Source: Escallonia rubra
Taxonomy: Eukaryota > Streptophyta > Magnoliopsida > Escalloniales > Escalloniaceae
Assembly: GCA_033065855.1 (NCBI GenBank)
Contig: JAVXUO010001660.1
Coordinates: 124,001 to 188,000 of the forward strand
Direction of reading: 5' to 3'
DNA length: 64,000 nucleotides
This document shows positions 36,683-50,200 of this stretch, one piece after another; the first letter of the stretch is position 1, and every line of letters begins with the position of its first letter. A model generated the notes under the pieces. That model had not been told where the DNA came from. It made no database searches and was given only the letters and a program-made list of their open reading frames with translations. Both the position numbers and the translations under genes were made by a program.

Positions 36683-38039
36683 ACGTGATCTACTGGGGTC
36701 GTATACGCAATATGTTGGGATTTCAGAATTTGCTCTAGTACCACACAGCCAATCAAACCAACAAGAAGTATTGAATTTCAAGTCTAGGTAGTCGTCTCCC
36801 ATGCCGGTGACGGAGTTTTTTTCCGGCGATAGGGCACGAAGTTGACTCCGGCTCTGTCAAGTTCGGTTGCAGAGTGTTTGATGATAAGCTGGTATTCATT
36901 ATTGTTCTCTTGCGGAGGAGAAGGGCGGTAGCAGCTGCGCAAAAGACCCAGGATATGACAGTCACTCATAGTTGTGTGTTTGTTTTTCATTATTATGGGT
37001 TCGAAGATGTTCAGAGCTTCTTCAAAGAAATGAAGGACCAAATCTCTCAAGGAGCGATCATTACCTTCGATTCGTTTCAGCGTGCACTCGAACAACACCT
37101 CTAGAACAAACAAAGGGATTTGGTTCTCGAGCAGCACCAAGTCATGTATGATGTCAAGGTGAAAAAGAAGGTTGCTGAATATGGGGTCACCGCCGAACTC
37201 CTCCTCCTTGCACTTGTACAAAAGTTCGAGCACAAAGCAGCCATCAAGAAGTAACATCTCAGCAAACTTGACTTCATCATCATCACACAATCTGTGACTT
37301 GCTGCGTAGCTAGCCCTCGCCCTGTCCACGATCCCCAACATAGCATCAACGCATTCATTCGCTGCTTTCACTACATCAGGTTCTACTGTTTCATCTGACC
37401 TCCTGGTTCTTCGAAACAGGCTGTGCATATAACTCTTCTTGTGCTCCTCAATGACTTTGAGCAGGTGCTCGTCATCCTTGTGAAGAGGGCCAATCGACAC
37501 GGCACGAGGGGTGTAAGCACTTTCCTTCAGCTTACGGAGCTTGTTGGGGACTTTGAAAATACTCGGGGCTGGTAGCTGGACAGACCCTCTAGCTGCGGCA
37601 TGTATCTTCGCAGCATCTTCGTTGATCATTTGCCCGACGGAGAGTAACAGCTCGTCCCTTTTGGGTGCAGGATCTTCAGTTTTCTTTCCATTTTCTTCAC
37701 TCGGGGCAGAACTTGGCATCCTGTCTAGCGCCATCACCAGTCCTTTGTACACGCAAAACGGCTTGGTGTAAATACGAGGGATGTTTTGGTCTTGACCTTG
37801 AAATTGAGAATCGGCATTGATGATTTCGCCCACGGATATGATGAGCTCTTCCCCTTCGGAAAGTAGGCCTTCGTCTTCCCGGACCATCGCTTGGTTCCAG
37901 TTGTGGGCATGTTTCGTCTCTGCCGCCATCGCCAAGCCCTTCGCCAAATATGAAGTACTACTACCAGAAGTGTGGAGACCGAAGAGATTGATATTCTCGG
38001 TGTCTTTACCAAAAATTATGGAAAATTTTTCGCTGACGT

Positions 38040-38197
38040 ATTCTTTGTTGTTTTAACGATGTATATCATGCTTTGACGCTAATCATGTAAGCTCATCACG
38101 TGTAAGTGTTCTAATACTCGTGGAAAAACAAATTAAATTAAGTTGCACCACCATCAAGCGCACAAACTCTCGTGTAAGCTCCTCACGTGTAAGCCTT
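38040..38197. repeat. Upstream flank of DUF247-A shared with the 25.8 kb region
   Basis: GTATATCATG and GAAAAACAAATTAAATTAAGTT-type words occur here in the same order as at 25826-25960. This ties the sequence upstream of copy A to the sequence after the repeat-protein gene. Confidence 0.6.
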
Positions 38198-38815
38198 ATG
38201 TTTTTTTTTTTTTGGTTCTACAAAAAAAAATAGACATAATCGCGTTCAGCCCCTAGTATGGGCAACTTGTGCTACATCATTTGCTAACAGAGGGAGAACC
38301 ACATCAGGTGGTTGCACGAGATACACAAAAGACTCTCTCTGTTGCTCTCTACATTTTGACAGTTGATCTGCGCATATGTTGCCTTCCCTAAAAATATACA
38401 CAATAGTAGACTTAGTAACTTTAAGCAGGAATTTGGAGTCCTAGATTAGGTTGCTCAGAGGATGTACTATGTTGTCCTGACAGTTGATCAGTTCCACGGC
38501 AACCTTCGAGTCTGTCTAGACCCTTGTTTCTGATTGGTTGTAAACCTTTGATAATTCCATGAAGTTCAGCCTCCAGAGCAGATGATGTGCGCATAAATCC
38601 ATAGTAGCCTTCAATCCAATCTCCGTGACAGTCCCTTATCAGTCCACCAAAGCCGCCTAGCAGGTTGCTTTTGGCGCATCCATCTGTATTCAATTTGAAT
38701 GTACCTGCAATAGGAAAAGCCCAGGTTATGTGTTGAGAATTTGCTGTAGAATTCCTAGGTCTTCTCTCATAGGCCATTTCAAGATCTTCAGCAAAGTGTA
38801 TACTTACACTTTCAC
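38198..38815 (-). mobile_element. 5'-truncated LINE with RNase H domain
   Basis: A poly(T) run at about 38199-38214 is the tail on the minus strand. The coding remnant 38777-38421 shows the RNase H fold start (FKLNTDGCAKSN, GGFGGLIRDCHGDWI, SALEAELHGIIKGL), the C-terminal domain of many plant LINE ORF2 proteins. Frames shift near the end. It sits between the DUF247-A upstream flank and an R block. A clear target duplication was not found. Confidence 0.75.
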
Positions 38816-38837
38816 CAAACCAGTCAACACTTTTACT

Positions 38838-39845
38838 ACCGAAATCATGCGTTCAAATGGGTAATTATCGTATGGTGTAGGATCATTGGTTCCGATCTGC
38901 AGGTATTTCCGATAATGAAAAATTGTAGGATATAAAATTAGTAGTTTCGACCATTTAGGACCGCTGTATGTGTTGTCTCCCTTAGTTCTTTGTTCTATGA
39001 CATTAATTCAATGGGAATTCTAACTCAAGTGTGCTCCATACATTACTGCCAAGCAATACTTATCCATGCCAAAATTTGAGAGGGCCTTATCTTTTTAGCT
39101 GTTTAATACAAATCTAAGCCACCGAATTCAAAATCATAGAAATTCACTACAAATATTAGCATACTCGTGCAGGCCACTCTAAACATTCTCACATTGTAAA
39201 AATCTTTCTTTCACAAGCATTTCTACGTTAAACAAGTATCGCTTGACGAGTAAGACGGGATATAAATGTTAAATAATGTCAATACTAACGTGTACAGATT
39301 TATCTATTATTAGAATAAATGGTAGCATGTGTACCCACGGATTCCAATAATAGAATTGTTTGAGTGAGATTCAAATACTACTTAAGGTTAAGGAGGTATT
39401 TACTTTTTGCAGAAGTTTATAAGTGTTCAGTGGGAAAGTGATACCCGCTCGTACCGACATAGGTCCATGCCTTCTTATAGATGTAATTATGAAATTTTCA
39501 CCCAAATGTGCTCTAATTTTTTTGATGGCGTTATACATTGTTAAAATATGATATACATTATTGGACTCATTTTTTAAAGATTCAAATTTTTAGGGCAATT
39601 GATAACCTAACACGGTATCATAGCTTTGTTTAACAGAGCCTGGAGCTCGATTATCTCCCCTTGCATTTGGCCCACTTTTTTATAGTATAACTTGACCACG
39701 AACTCTTGCCAAACACGGGACATTCATCCACTTAAGAGCTTTGAACCGTAAAATTAAAACATATTGCACGATCAATATGTTCATTGTTATTTTATCAAAG
39801 ATAGTCAACGTTTATTTTTAAAATGGCTGAACTAACTTAACTTTT
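38838..39845 (-). repeat. R block copy, inverted
   Basis: The reverse complement matches 18270-19160 and, for 39290-39690, also 27160-27560. It shares plus-strand similarity with 45270-45650. It abuts a Gypsy LTR end at 39848. Confidence 0.7.
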
Positions 39846-39847
39846 GT

Positions 39848-40790
39848 TGTAACGCTTCGAATTTTTGGAGCGTTACTTTCAATTAAATAAAGTAAAAAAA
39901 CCTCATATTTTTAAAAAGTCTCTCGAACTGGTTAAAGTCAGACCATCCAAATAATTATGTCTCCAAGTTCATAATTAAATGCCAAATAGGTCTAAAACGG
40001 TAATTTAGTCCACAATTTACTCCTAAACGAAGTTTCAAATTAAACATCTAAATCCAACTAAGTCCTCATACTATAATTTAAAAAAAAAATACAAACTAAC
40101 TCTGAAATTATAACTGCTAGCTCTCAGTCATACAGCTAGCCCCGTTATCCAGTCCCAATCCCCTTTATTGGTCACCTGAAAGGGAAAACAATAAGGGAAT
40201 TAACCGAATACCCAGTAAGGTCGCTCAACTAATTAGTCAAAAGGAATACAAAAATGTCTGAGAAAATCGAAATTACGAATATACAAAACTTTAGCGGGAC
40301 ATATACGAGATAAAATTTCAAATGCCGAAATATATTTTTATATAGAGACACTAGAGAGCCATTCAAAATAAGATCCACATGCCATTACTGACACACGAGA
40401 CAAGATTCAAAAAATAAGATCGCGATCTATAACTCATCCCCACTGAGCTAGCCCACATTCCAATTCACGTAGGTAAATCAGAAGCTGAAAAGTCGCATAC
40501 TGTGACATGGCTCATAAAATTACACAACGATAATCCACCAAAAAAAATATGCCACACGCCAACAAGATTATACAAAGTCACGTGATGAAATAATTGTGTT
40601 TGAATAACATGGTACAATCAATTTTTAGATAGATTTTAACTAATTTAGAGAGACATGAAACAAATGAAAAAGGACAGTCATTGCAATACAACAAAATTAC
40701 GGAATAGTTTTTAGTAAAAGAAAAGGATAAATACAGTATATCACTGAAGGGCAAAACTTCAAGCTCCTGTAATCGGAATTTTGCAAACAC
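39848..40790 (-). repeat. Gypsy-2 LTR, partial
   Basis: The minus-strand end is AAGCGTTACA at 39848. The segment near 40150-40230 shares words with the Gypsy-1 LTR (GAGCGACCTTACTGGG, TTCCCTTATTGTTT, CTTTCAGGTGA), showing a related family. The outer part, 40340-40790, is the partner of 12136-12535 and 31805-32105. No coding region is attached. Confidence 0.7.
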
Positions 40791-43700
40791 AAGTCATATC
40801 ATATCATATACCAATAATAATCAGCCAGAGGGCCCCCAAGGGTATGCCACGCCTATTCTTGACAATTGTATGATGCTGTCAAAGACATGATGCCATAGTT
40901 TTTAAGGAAAGAAACTTAGTCAAAAACATCCCTATTCACCCTTAATCTTTTATGAAAAAATTAATAAAAAAAGGATAATTTAAGGGAAAAAAGATTAGTC
41001 ATTTAAGACCATACGTATTATATATATATATAATAATCAGTTGGCGGGCCCCAAGGGTGTGCCACGGCTGTTCTTGGCACTAGAATGGCTGAAAGACTCT
41101 TAAGTCAATGAACAACTGTACGATGTCAATGAACAATTGTATGATGATGTCAAAGACATGATGTCATAGTTTTTTTAAGAAAGACAACCAAATAAATTCC
41201 AGATAATGAGATATGACTGCATTCATCGAACCAATTAACATGAGAAACAAAGCCAATGTAGTCAAACCAATTCACACGACAAACAATGGCAACTATTTTT
41301 ATTTCGCCTAATTAAACCTATATCCTTGAGATTAAAGTATAATTACAGTCAAGAACTTTAAATTTTAAAATATAACATATTGTGACTAATAATGTTAATT
41401 ATGTAACATTTATGTCCACTTGTTAGGGTTCTGTCCAAAAAGTATATTTTTTTATGATGTCATCATTACGTATTTTTAAAATGACAATAATGCCTTTATA
41501 CTGTATATATCGAATAATTTAAATATTTTAAATTAATATTTCAACAATTAGGGTTTATTAGAGTCCTAATTTTCAAATTAGGGTTTCAAAACCCTAATTT
41601 CAAATTATGGTTTCAAAAATTAGGGTTCCAAAACCCTAATTTCAAATTAGGTTCCAAAACCCTAATTTTCGAACAAAAAAAAGTACTTCAACTGTCCCAA
41701 ATATCTTCAAAGGCGGCTGCATAAAAAAGGCAACTGTTATGTTTTTTATTCTGGACCACGAGGGTAGGGTTTTAGCTTTTCTTCAAGACATTCCATCGAG
41801 GCCGTGTTCCATAAGTCAGTCACAGCAAGCAAGATTGTGAAGGTGTTCCGGGAATAGGAAGCTGAGGGAAGAAAGGCCAAGGAAGATTAAAACTATTTGA
41901 CAGTGGAAGGGGGAGGAAGACGGGTTACGGCGTAGGGGAAAGGGGAGGCAGACTGAGAAGGGGAAACCAAATGGGGTGCGGTGCCGGGGAAGAGGGAAGT
42001 AGATGGGTGCCGGCGCAGAGAAAGATGGAGGCAGACGGGGTGGGTGGGTGACAAGGAGGGGGGATGGTAGGGGGCGATGAAGGGGTGTGACAGTTGGGGG
42101 GGGGGGGAGAGTTTGAGAGACATAAATGGGGTTGGGGTATTTTCTTAAAACTGTTAGGTTTTTTAAGATTCCGTCTGGTTAATAGACATAAGTGTAATTT
42201 GTCCAAACTATTGTCCTTATCTGTAATTATACCATAACCTCACGGACATAAGTGTAATAAGTCCTTTGTATTTTATTCCTCCGACCAGAACATGGCCATA
42301 TGAGTGTGTACCACCATTATCTGTAGAAAGATCTCGGGTGTGAATCTACTGGTTGATCTATCTATCCGTATATAAAGATAGAGGTATGATCCAGCATGCC
42401 CCTTTAAAAAAAAAAAAAAAACAAAATTTCATTCTTCCCTGACTTCATGTATGAATAAAGTAATCAAAAGGGTAGTAATAAGTCATATAGAATCAATGGA
42501 TTAAGAAGCCGTGGAACACTGATCAAATAAATATAGTAACAACAAGTTCAAAATTTTTTTTTTGATCATGCTGGATCGTATCCGGAAATGAAAACATAAG
42601 GTAAGATGAGCCACTGCCGCTTGGTGTTAACAACCAAAATGAATATATTAGGATTTATCAAAAGGGCATAACTACGATTGATCGGTTCAACGCTGATTCA
42701 GATTTCAATAACAGTAAATTATTACCTTTGATTTCGCGATTTAATACAAAGTCTTGATCATATCCTCTCAAATCCAATTATACCAGAACCCTTAATATCA
42801 AAATATCCAAAAACTCAATTGAATTCTATCAATGGCAATAATTCATGTGGTTCTTACAATGAACTTAAATCCCAAAATAAAAAATATGCTTTTACCTTAA
42901 AATAACGATCAAAATCTCTAAAGGTCTAAAAATATATTAAATTCCTAAAAAAATAAGAATATCAAAATATCCATTACGTCCCCAAAACTCTCTATTTTTT
43001 TTTTATTTTTTATGTAGGCATTTAAATATGTGGAGTCTAACACTTGTGGTGAAATAGCAATAGGCAATATCGTTGTGCATTTAGCTAATCTTGATTTGGT
43101 AACCATATACACGAACAAATATTATAGATTTATTTAGTACATTACAGAGACAATATTGAGAACAATTTATCATTGCACGAGATATCTTTATTGTGCTTGT
43201 GTAAGGATCTTTTAAAAAATGTCCGTACATTCTAATGGCATGCCCGTAACGTTAACTAAATGTTAGTTTAATTTTGATAGAGAAAAGTTTGGTCTATATT
43301 TTTCTTTATATCGTGTGGTTTATAAATATTAATCAACAAAATTAATTAAACAATGATGCGTAACGGTTTTAGAAGTATATCATAAAAAATACAGAGAAAA
43401 TAGTACGATCAATACGTTATTGCGATTGATAGTTTTATAAGTTTTAAAAAGTTTAACCAACATGACTAAATATGATATCTCTAAGCCTGAAAGTAAGCAA
43501 AATGTAGAACAATATTGAACAATTTTTTTTGTTGATAATAATGCTTATTAAAATTAGATTTATCTTCAATACGGTACAATCTTCGATCTAAGTTGAGTAC
43601 CAACTTAATCATAATATACCTAATATCTTCCTAGATTTTATATGTAATTATGTTTTGAAGATAGCTAACTTTGCTTTTAATATAACTAATAGAGAGTGAC

Positions 43701-45692
43701 TTTAGCTAACTTTGCTAACTAAGAGAATGACTTTAGGAGCATAAACGTTAGAGTAAAATTTAAAATTTGGTAATTACTAGGGTAGAATTTAGACTGCTTA
43801 AGTGTTTAAACACTCACAACATAAGAACATCGTGAAAAAAGATTTGTTTAAAAAATTTCAACACAAAAATAGTTGAACTTGACTCCTTTTTTATCCACCA
43901 TATCATAGATGGAGTACATATTTTTACTTATATTAGACTTATTTAAGCACCTATTTTTGCATGTCATATGCTTGTCGACACTTGTATAAGGTGTTATTGT
44001 ACAAAAGATGCAACAATTCTGAGTGATCGATAGCATTAATCACGGACAACCCAATATTTTATACTTATGTAAGATCATCTTCATCCGTTTTTGTGTTTGC
44101 TATCCTTTCTCTCAAGAATTCTAGAGATGAATTGTTGGTCTATGGTTTCTTAACAAATTAACATAAGGAAGAGAAAAATATAAAAAGAAAGATTTTAACA
44201 GTGTCGATCTATATCCCCTAAATATTAAAAATGTGTATTAGGCTCGGTAAAAAATCCTACTGACCTTGTATTTTTTTTTTTTTTAAAGCAGGCCAACGGC
44301 CAAGGTGGGTGGTCAAGTCATCATCAAACTGATGTATCACGTGTTCCTCAATAATACAGTTATTTTAGCCGTACCTAAATAGCCAATCTACCAACGTGTC
44401 ACCAAAGAAAAAATATTTTATCGTTTGAAATTGTTAGTCCCAGTTATTTAGGATTGTCGGTTTATAAGAGGTTAATGTGACAGTAGAAGTCAGCTAAATA
44501 CTGAACGACATGACCAATGATTGTAGATGTTTGAAACTAATAGTGTCGGGCCACTCAAACTTTTTTTTCTACATGAGAGGAAAAAATAACAAAATAAAAG
44601 ACATTAACTGTTATTATGTGAACCATGATAACAACAGCTATGTCTTTTAAAATTTTTGAATGAGCTAAATTAGCACAAAAAGTGTTTCCGCAAAACCTAT
44701 TTCCATCCATAAACAGAAAAACATTTTCCAAAAATAATCTCATAAAATTTCAAGCCTTAATCAAAGTAAAGAATGAAATAAGACTAGCATTATTGTCATG
44801 TAAGAATGACTTTTACCAAACAGTTCCAAAACACAAAACCCGGGTATTGTGCTTTGGAACTCGTATTGCTGTATTTTATCGTACCTTAGTAGCAATAAAT
44901 TATGTTGGTAGAAATTAAATGCGCTTTGGCGTTGGTTCGGACATGGTGGGTATTGATCACCTTCGAGTGGCAAAGATTTTTTTAAACTGTGTCAAGAGAT
45001 GTGAAATTGACTTGGAGCAACATGTCAACGTCAGATGTAAGAATTTAAAATATCTTAGCTTTAGTTGTTCTTAGGATACAAATTTAATTCACTCAATACA
45101 AAGGTAAACATGCTAGTGCAAGCCAACCTAAATGTTCTCAAATTGTTAAAATCTTTCTTTCATAACAACTATTTCTACGTTAAACAAGTATTATGTGACG
45201 TGTAAGACGTAGTATAAATTATAAATAAAGTCAACACTAATTAATGTGTACATCTCTATATGTTACTATTAGAATGAGTGGCAGCATGTGTACCCACTGA
45301 TTCCTCCGATAATAGAATTCTTTGAGTTAGATACAAATACTGCTTAAGGTCAAGCAAGTACGGAGTATTATTATTTGAGGAAGTTAACAAATGTTCAGCG
45401 AAAACGTGAACCCACCGATACCAGCGTAGGTCCATCCTTTCTTATTGACGTAATCATGGAATTTTCACCCGTCTTTGAAATTATTGACCCGCTTTAAAAC
45501 TTTATCATGTTATACATTATTGGATCTATTTGTAACAATTTTGATTTTAGAGTAATTGATAACTTTGGAGTTCTAGTTTAATAAGGTTTTGGAGCTCGAT
45601 TATTCGTCATTGCATATTTGGTCTCCATTTATTATCGTGTAATTAGTACTCTGTTTATTGGTGTGCTTACCGGTGGTGTAGCAAATGCTTAC
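40340..45692 (-). repeat. Right arm of the inverted duplication (continues at 52391-52540)
   Basis: Reverse-complement partner of the left arm, in the same order. It is interrupted by Copia-2, beyond which 52391-52540 continues the match. It has its own gains: a tandem copy of about 240 bases around 40800-41180 and a 1.2 kb segment at about 41300-42490. Confidence 0.85.
41300..42490. other. 1.2 kb segment private to the right arm
   Basis: The left arm passes from about 31065 to 31080 with no equivalent. The segment includes a cluster of AATTAGGGTTT and AAACCCTAATT words at 41545-41670 (a perfect hairpin at 41575-41600) and a G-rich stretch at 41910-42110. No coding region and no clear element ends were found. 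Confidence 0.5.
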
Positions 45693-46641
45693 TGTTGTTC
45701 GAAATATATACTTTGTGTATACTTGTGCAGAAAACAATTAAGTACGAAATACTGAAATTTAGTTTACTAAACAGAACATATAGTCTTTGCAAGAACAATT
45801 AAAATGAACTCACAACAGGATTGCAGAAAAGCAGAACAGCAAAGGAAAAAGGGGCCGAGGCGTGAATTTGATTCACTGTCCTTAAGACTTATTCGTCCCG
45901 CAACGGTGCTGACGGCTCTCGACGATAGTCTCCCAGGATACAACGGCTACGTCTGAAAATAGTAGCACACCAAATTTCCAGACCCGGCGAACCAAACAAT
46001 GGTAGAACTCTTTCTTCTTTTCGAAACACTAAAAACTGGACAGACTCTTGTACAGAAGAACTTCGGGATTAATTTTAATGCATAACTTCTGTAAACTGAC
46101 TCATTTTTATACACAGAGTATTCACTGGGGGGTGCAACTCTTCACAGCTGGTTGGTTGGAAAGGAAAGGTCACAACTTTTCGGAAAGGAAATTAAATAAA
46201 TAAAATTTATTTGTCCCAAAAAGAATAAAGCCTGATTGGGCCTAGCCCAAGCCACGGCCACGGACCGGACCGGGACGGGGCGGGGCGGGCGGCGCGCGCG
46301 TGTGGTGGACCTTGGGTCAACCTAGGTCCTCCCTCCTTACAAAACATGGGTACCCCCAAGGGGCCCATCCCTTAGCTCAAGGCTAAGCTTTATAAGGAGA
46401 CAACATTGGCTTTATCTCTTCAATGTGGGATATTCTTTTCCTTTCAAGGTGAACCACTAACTTTAGCTTCAATTTTCTCATTCACTTCTCATTCGTTTTA
46501 AACATGTGAATATACCACGATCATCTATTCCAATAGATGAACGTGAATTAATTTGTTCCTAACCAAGCTATGGTTTGGAACCCATTTGAAAATTGAGTCA
46601 AAGTTGCTTCTCCACAATGGGTTTAAAACCCAATTCCAACA
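45693..46641 (-). repeat. 3' LTR of Copia-2
   Basis: 949 bases, near-identical to 51458-52390. It carries a GC-rich tract at 46255-46302 with alternating GC. Confidence 0.95.
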
Positions 46642-47240
46642 ATCCCCCACATGAATAGAAAATTGACTGGACTCTATACGCACAAAAACACTGACATAAG
46701 AAAGAGTTCTTTAGAACGACACTGCATCGGGATAGGTAGCCGATGGCCTTGAACCTTCCCTAGTGAGAACTATCGGATTTACTGGTTAACCAGTGAACAT
46801 GATGTCTTGAACTGTTCAACCCTTAGTGTAAACCGAGACAATAGAACTTCACACAGTATCGCTCAAACATTGTTTTGAGGTTCTCATTGTTGTGTTCATT
46901 TTGGCCCTGAACAACTCCTGGTTTTCATGAGTACTCTTTGAGAATTCAGCCTTACAATTCTCATAGAAGCGGCCCCACTTCTTACTCACATAGGTGACTT
47001 CTTATTAAGAGGTTCCTACCGCACCCCCACTTAGATTTCCAAGATATAAGAGTCATTAAAAGCATAGCTTAACCTAACCTTTTGTAGGTGCCACTGTCTT
47101 CTCATCATAGGAATGGATATGAGGGTTTTAACCCCCCACAGTGCTCTGTCTGAGTCGCATTTACATAATTCGGTTTTTCCTTTGAACCTAGATCTTGGGA
47201 TCTCCAGTCAGCTAGGTAGGGTTTCCATTATGGCAACTCT

Positions 47241-50200
47241 TTAGTTCATAGGCTTAAGACCCATTCCCCTTGATGACACATTTACTTTCTCTCTAGTCAA
47301 AGCTTTCGTTAACGGATCCGCAATATTATCCTTTGACTTCACATAGTCAATAGAGATAATTCCACTAGAAAGTAATTGTCTAACGGTATTGTGTCTGCGA
47401 CGTATGTGTCTAGACTTGCCGTTATACATACTGCTTTGTGCTCTTCCAATTGCAGATTGACTATCACAATGTATGCAAATTGGTGGCACAGGCTTAGGCC
47501 AATTTGGAATATCCTCCAAGAAATTACGAAGCCACTCCGCTTCTTCTCCTGCTTTATCTAAAGCAATGAATTCAGATTCCATAGTGGATCTGGCAATACA
47601 TGTCTGTTTAGAGGATTTCCAAGAAATAGCTGCTCCTCCTAATGTAAACACATATCCACTTGTGGATTTTGTTTCATTAGAATCTGATATCCAGTTGGCA
47701 TCACTGTATCCTTCTAATACAGCTGGATATCTTGTATAATGCAGACCAAAGTTTAAGGTATATTTTAAGTACCTTAAAACTCTTACAATAGCTAGCCAGT
47801 GATTCTTCCCCGGATTGCTAGTATATCTGCTCAGTTTACTGACAGCATATGCTATATCGGGTCTCGTGCAATTCATGATATACATTAGGCTACCAATTAT
47901 ACGCGAATACTCTAATTGAGATATTCCTTCACCAGTATTCTTTGTTAGATGTAAATTTACATCTAGTGGTGTCTTAACTGGACTATTATCATAACTTTTA
48001 AATTTGTCTAGCACTTTCTCAATATAATGAGATTGTGACAAGACTAGTCCATTTGATGTTTTGGTAATTTTCATACCAAGTATAACATCAGCCACACCCA
48101 TATCTTTCATATCAAATTTACTGGCCAACATTTTCTTTGTAGCCTTAATGAATTCATCATTGCTCCCGATAATGAGCATATCATCCACATAAAGGCAAAC
48201 AATGACATATCCTTTTTCCGTGCCTTTAACATAGACACATTTATCACATTCGTTGATTCTAAAGCCATTTTCGATCATGACTTTATCAAACTTTTCATGC
48301 CATTGTTTCGGAGCCTGTTTTAGTCCATAAAGTGACTTAACAAGCTTGCACACCTTCCTCTTATGATCAGGAGCTACAAACCCCTCGGGTTGCTCTATAT
48401 AGATCTCTTCATTTAGATCTCCATTTAGGAAAGCTGTTTTCACATCCATTTGGTGTATCTCAAGATTATTAATAGCTGCAATAGCTATCAATATTCGAAT
48501 GGATGTTATTCTTGTAACTGGTGAATATGTATCGAAATAATCAAGGCCTTCCTTTTGTCTATATCCCTTGACAACTAGTCGGGCCTTATATTTCTCGATC
48601 GTTCCATCAGCTTTCATCTTTCTCTTGAAAAGCCATTTACACCCTAATGGTTTATTTCCAGGAGGAAGATCCACCAGTTCCCATGTATGATTTTGCATGA
48701 TGGATTCTATTTCACTATTAATAGCCTCTTTCCAATGAGGAGCTTCGGGACTCGACATTGCTTCACTATAAGTACGAGGCTCATTTTCTAACAAATATGT
48801 TAGAAAATCAGGACCAAAAGATGTAGACGTTCTAGCTCTCTTGCTACGTCTTGGCTCATCTTCCTCTTGTGAGGGTTCTTGGTCCTTATTAGTTCTTTCT
48901 AAAGAACTTCGTTCTTGTGCAACTTTATAAGGAAATACATTTTCAAAGAAATGTGCATTCCTTGTCTCCATTATGATGTTGACATGTATATCGTCAACTT
49001 CAGATTTATGCACTAAGAACCGATATGCCGAGCTATGGCTTGCATATCCAATAAAAATCCCATCGACCGTTTTAGGTCCTATTTTGACCATTTTAGGTGG
49101 TGGGATAGCTACCTTTGCTAGACACCCCCACACTTTAAGATATTTGAAGGAAGGAGGACGACCTTTCCATAGCTCATAAGGTGTCTTTTGCAACTTCTTG
49201 TGAGGTACTTTATTAAGTATATGATTTGCGGTTAAGACCCCCCACGAGTTATCCGGTAGTTCAGAATTTATCAACAAAGCATTCATCATTTCCTTTAAAG
49301 TACGATTTTTTCGTTCAGCAATTCCATTTGACTGAGGCACATATGGTGCCGTGGTCTCATGAATGATTCCGTGATCGGCACAAAATTTTTCAAAAGGGAA
49401 AACATATTCTCCGCCTCTATCACTTCTTAGTACTTTGATTTTCTTGCTAAGTTGATTTTCAACCTCAATTTTGTATTGCATAAATGCTTCCAAGGCTTCA
49501 TCCTTGCTTCTAAGCAAATATACATAACAAAATCTCGTACAATCATCAATAAAAGTAATAAAATACTTTTTTCCTCCTCTAGATTGTACCACCTTTAAGT
49601 CACATATATCACTATGAATTAGACTTAAAGGTTCCGTACTTCTTTCAATTGACTTGAAAGACGTTTTAGCCATTTTAGCTTCAACACAAATTTCACATGC
49701 TTTATGTGAGTCAAAGTCCATTTTAGGCAACAAACCATTTTTCACGAGCTTTTGTAACGAACCATAATTCACATGACCTAATCTATGATGCCATAAATTA
49801 GGAGATTCCAACAAGTAAGCAGAAGAGACATTATTATTATTATCGGAATTTGGTACAACTTTAGGTACGATGGTCATTACATTTAGCTTAAACAGACCAT
49901 CACAAAGGTACCCTTTTCCTACAAACATTCCACTCTTAGTTAGTACAAACTTGTCGGACTCAAAAACTAGCTTAAAACCATTTTTGCTCAACAATGAGCC
50001 CGAAACTAAATTCTTTCGAATGTCCGGCACATAAAGCACATTGTTGAGACTCAACTCCTTGCCGGATGTCATCTTTAAGACCACCTTGCCCATCCCTTGC
50101 ACCTTTGAAGAAGAAGAGTTTCCCATGAACAGATTCTCGTTGTTGGCGCTCTCATACGTAGTAAACATACTTCGCTCGGAGCACACATGTCGAGTAGCGC

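Larger units (their letters stand above)
34360..37929 (-). pseudogene. DUF247 (UPF0481) gene copy A, broken, split by CACTA-1
   Basis: The frame from ATG 37929 encodes 381 residues with DUF247 landmarks: KLRKLKESAYTPRAVSIGP, FAEMLLLDGCFVLELLYK and HDLVLLENQIPLFVLE. Relative to intact copy B, one base is missing in the A-run near 36825, so translation ends at 36784. CACTA-1 (34852-36682) then separates the last part, 34851-34360, which still encodes FEIPKLGIFYTTESFLKNL and the C-terminal membrane segment AISVVAALTLFALTVVQ. The N-terminus is longer than in B because the (E)LLLSVGQMIN motif occurs twice. The 5' leader (ACACCGAGAAT, CTCCACACTTCTGGTAGTA) and 3' flank match copy B. The family is plant-specific and usually intronless, with a C-terminal membrane anchor. 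Confidence 0.9.

Noticed and set aside
41545-41670. AAACCCTAA-like words, possible interstitial telomere repeat
   Set aside because: The words are spaced irregularly and alternate in orientation; there is no tandem TTTAGGG array.
41893-42206. Proline/serine/histidine-rich minus-strand frames
   Set aside because: They come from a G-rich low-complexity patch; two frames are open at once.
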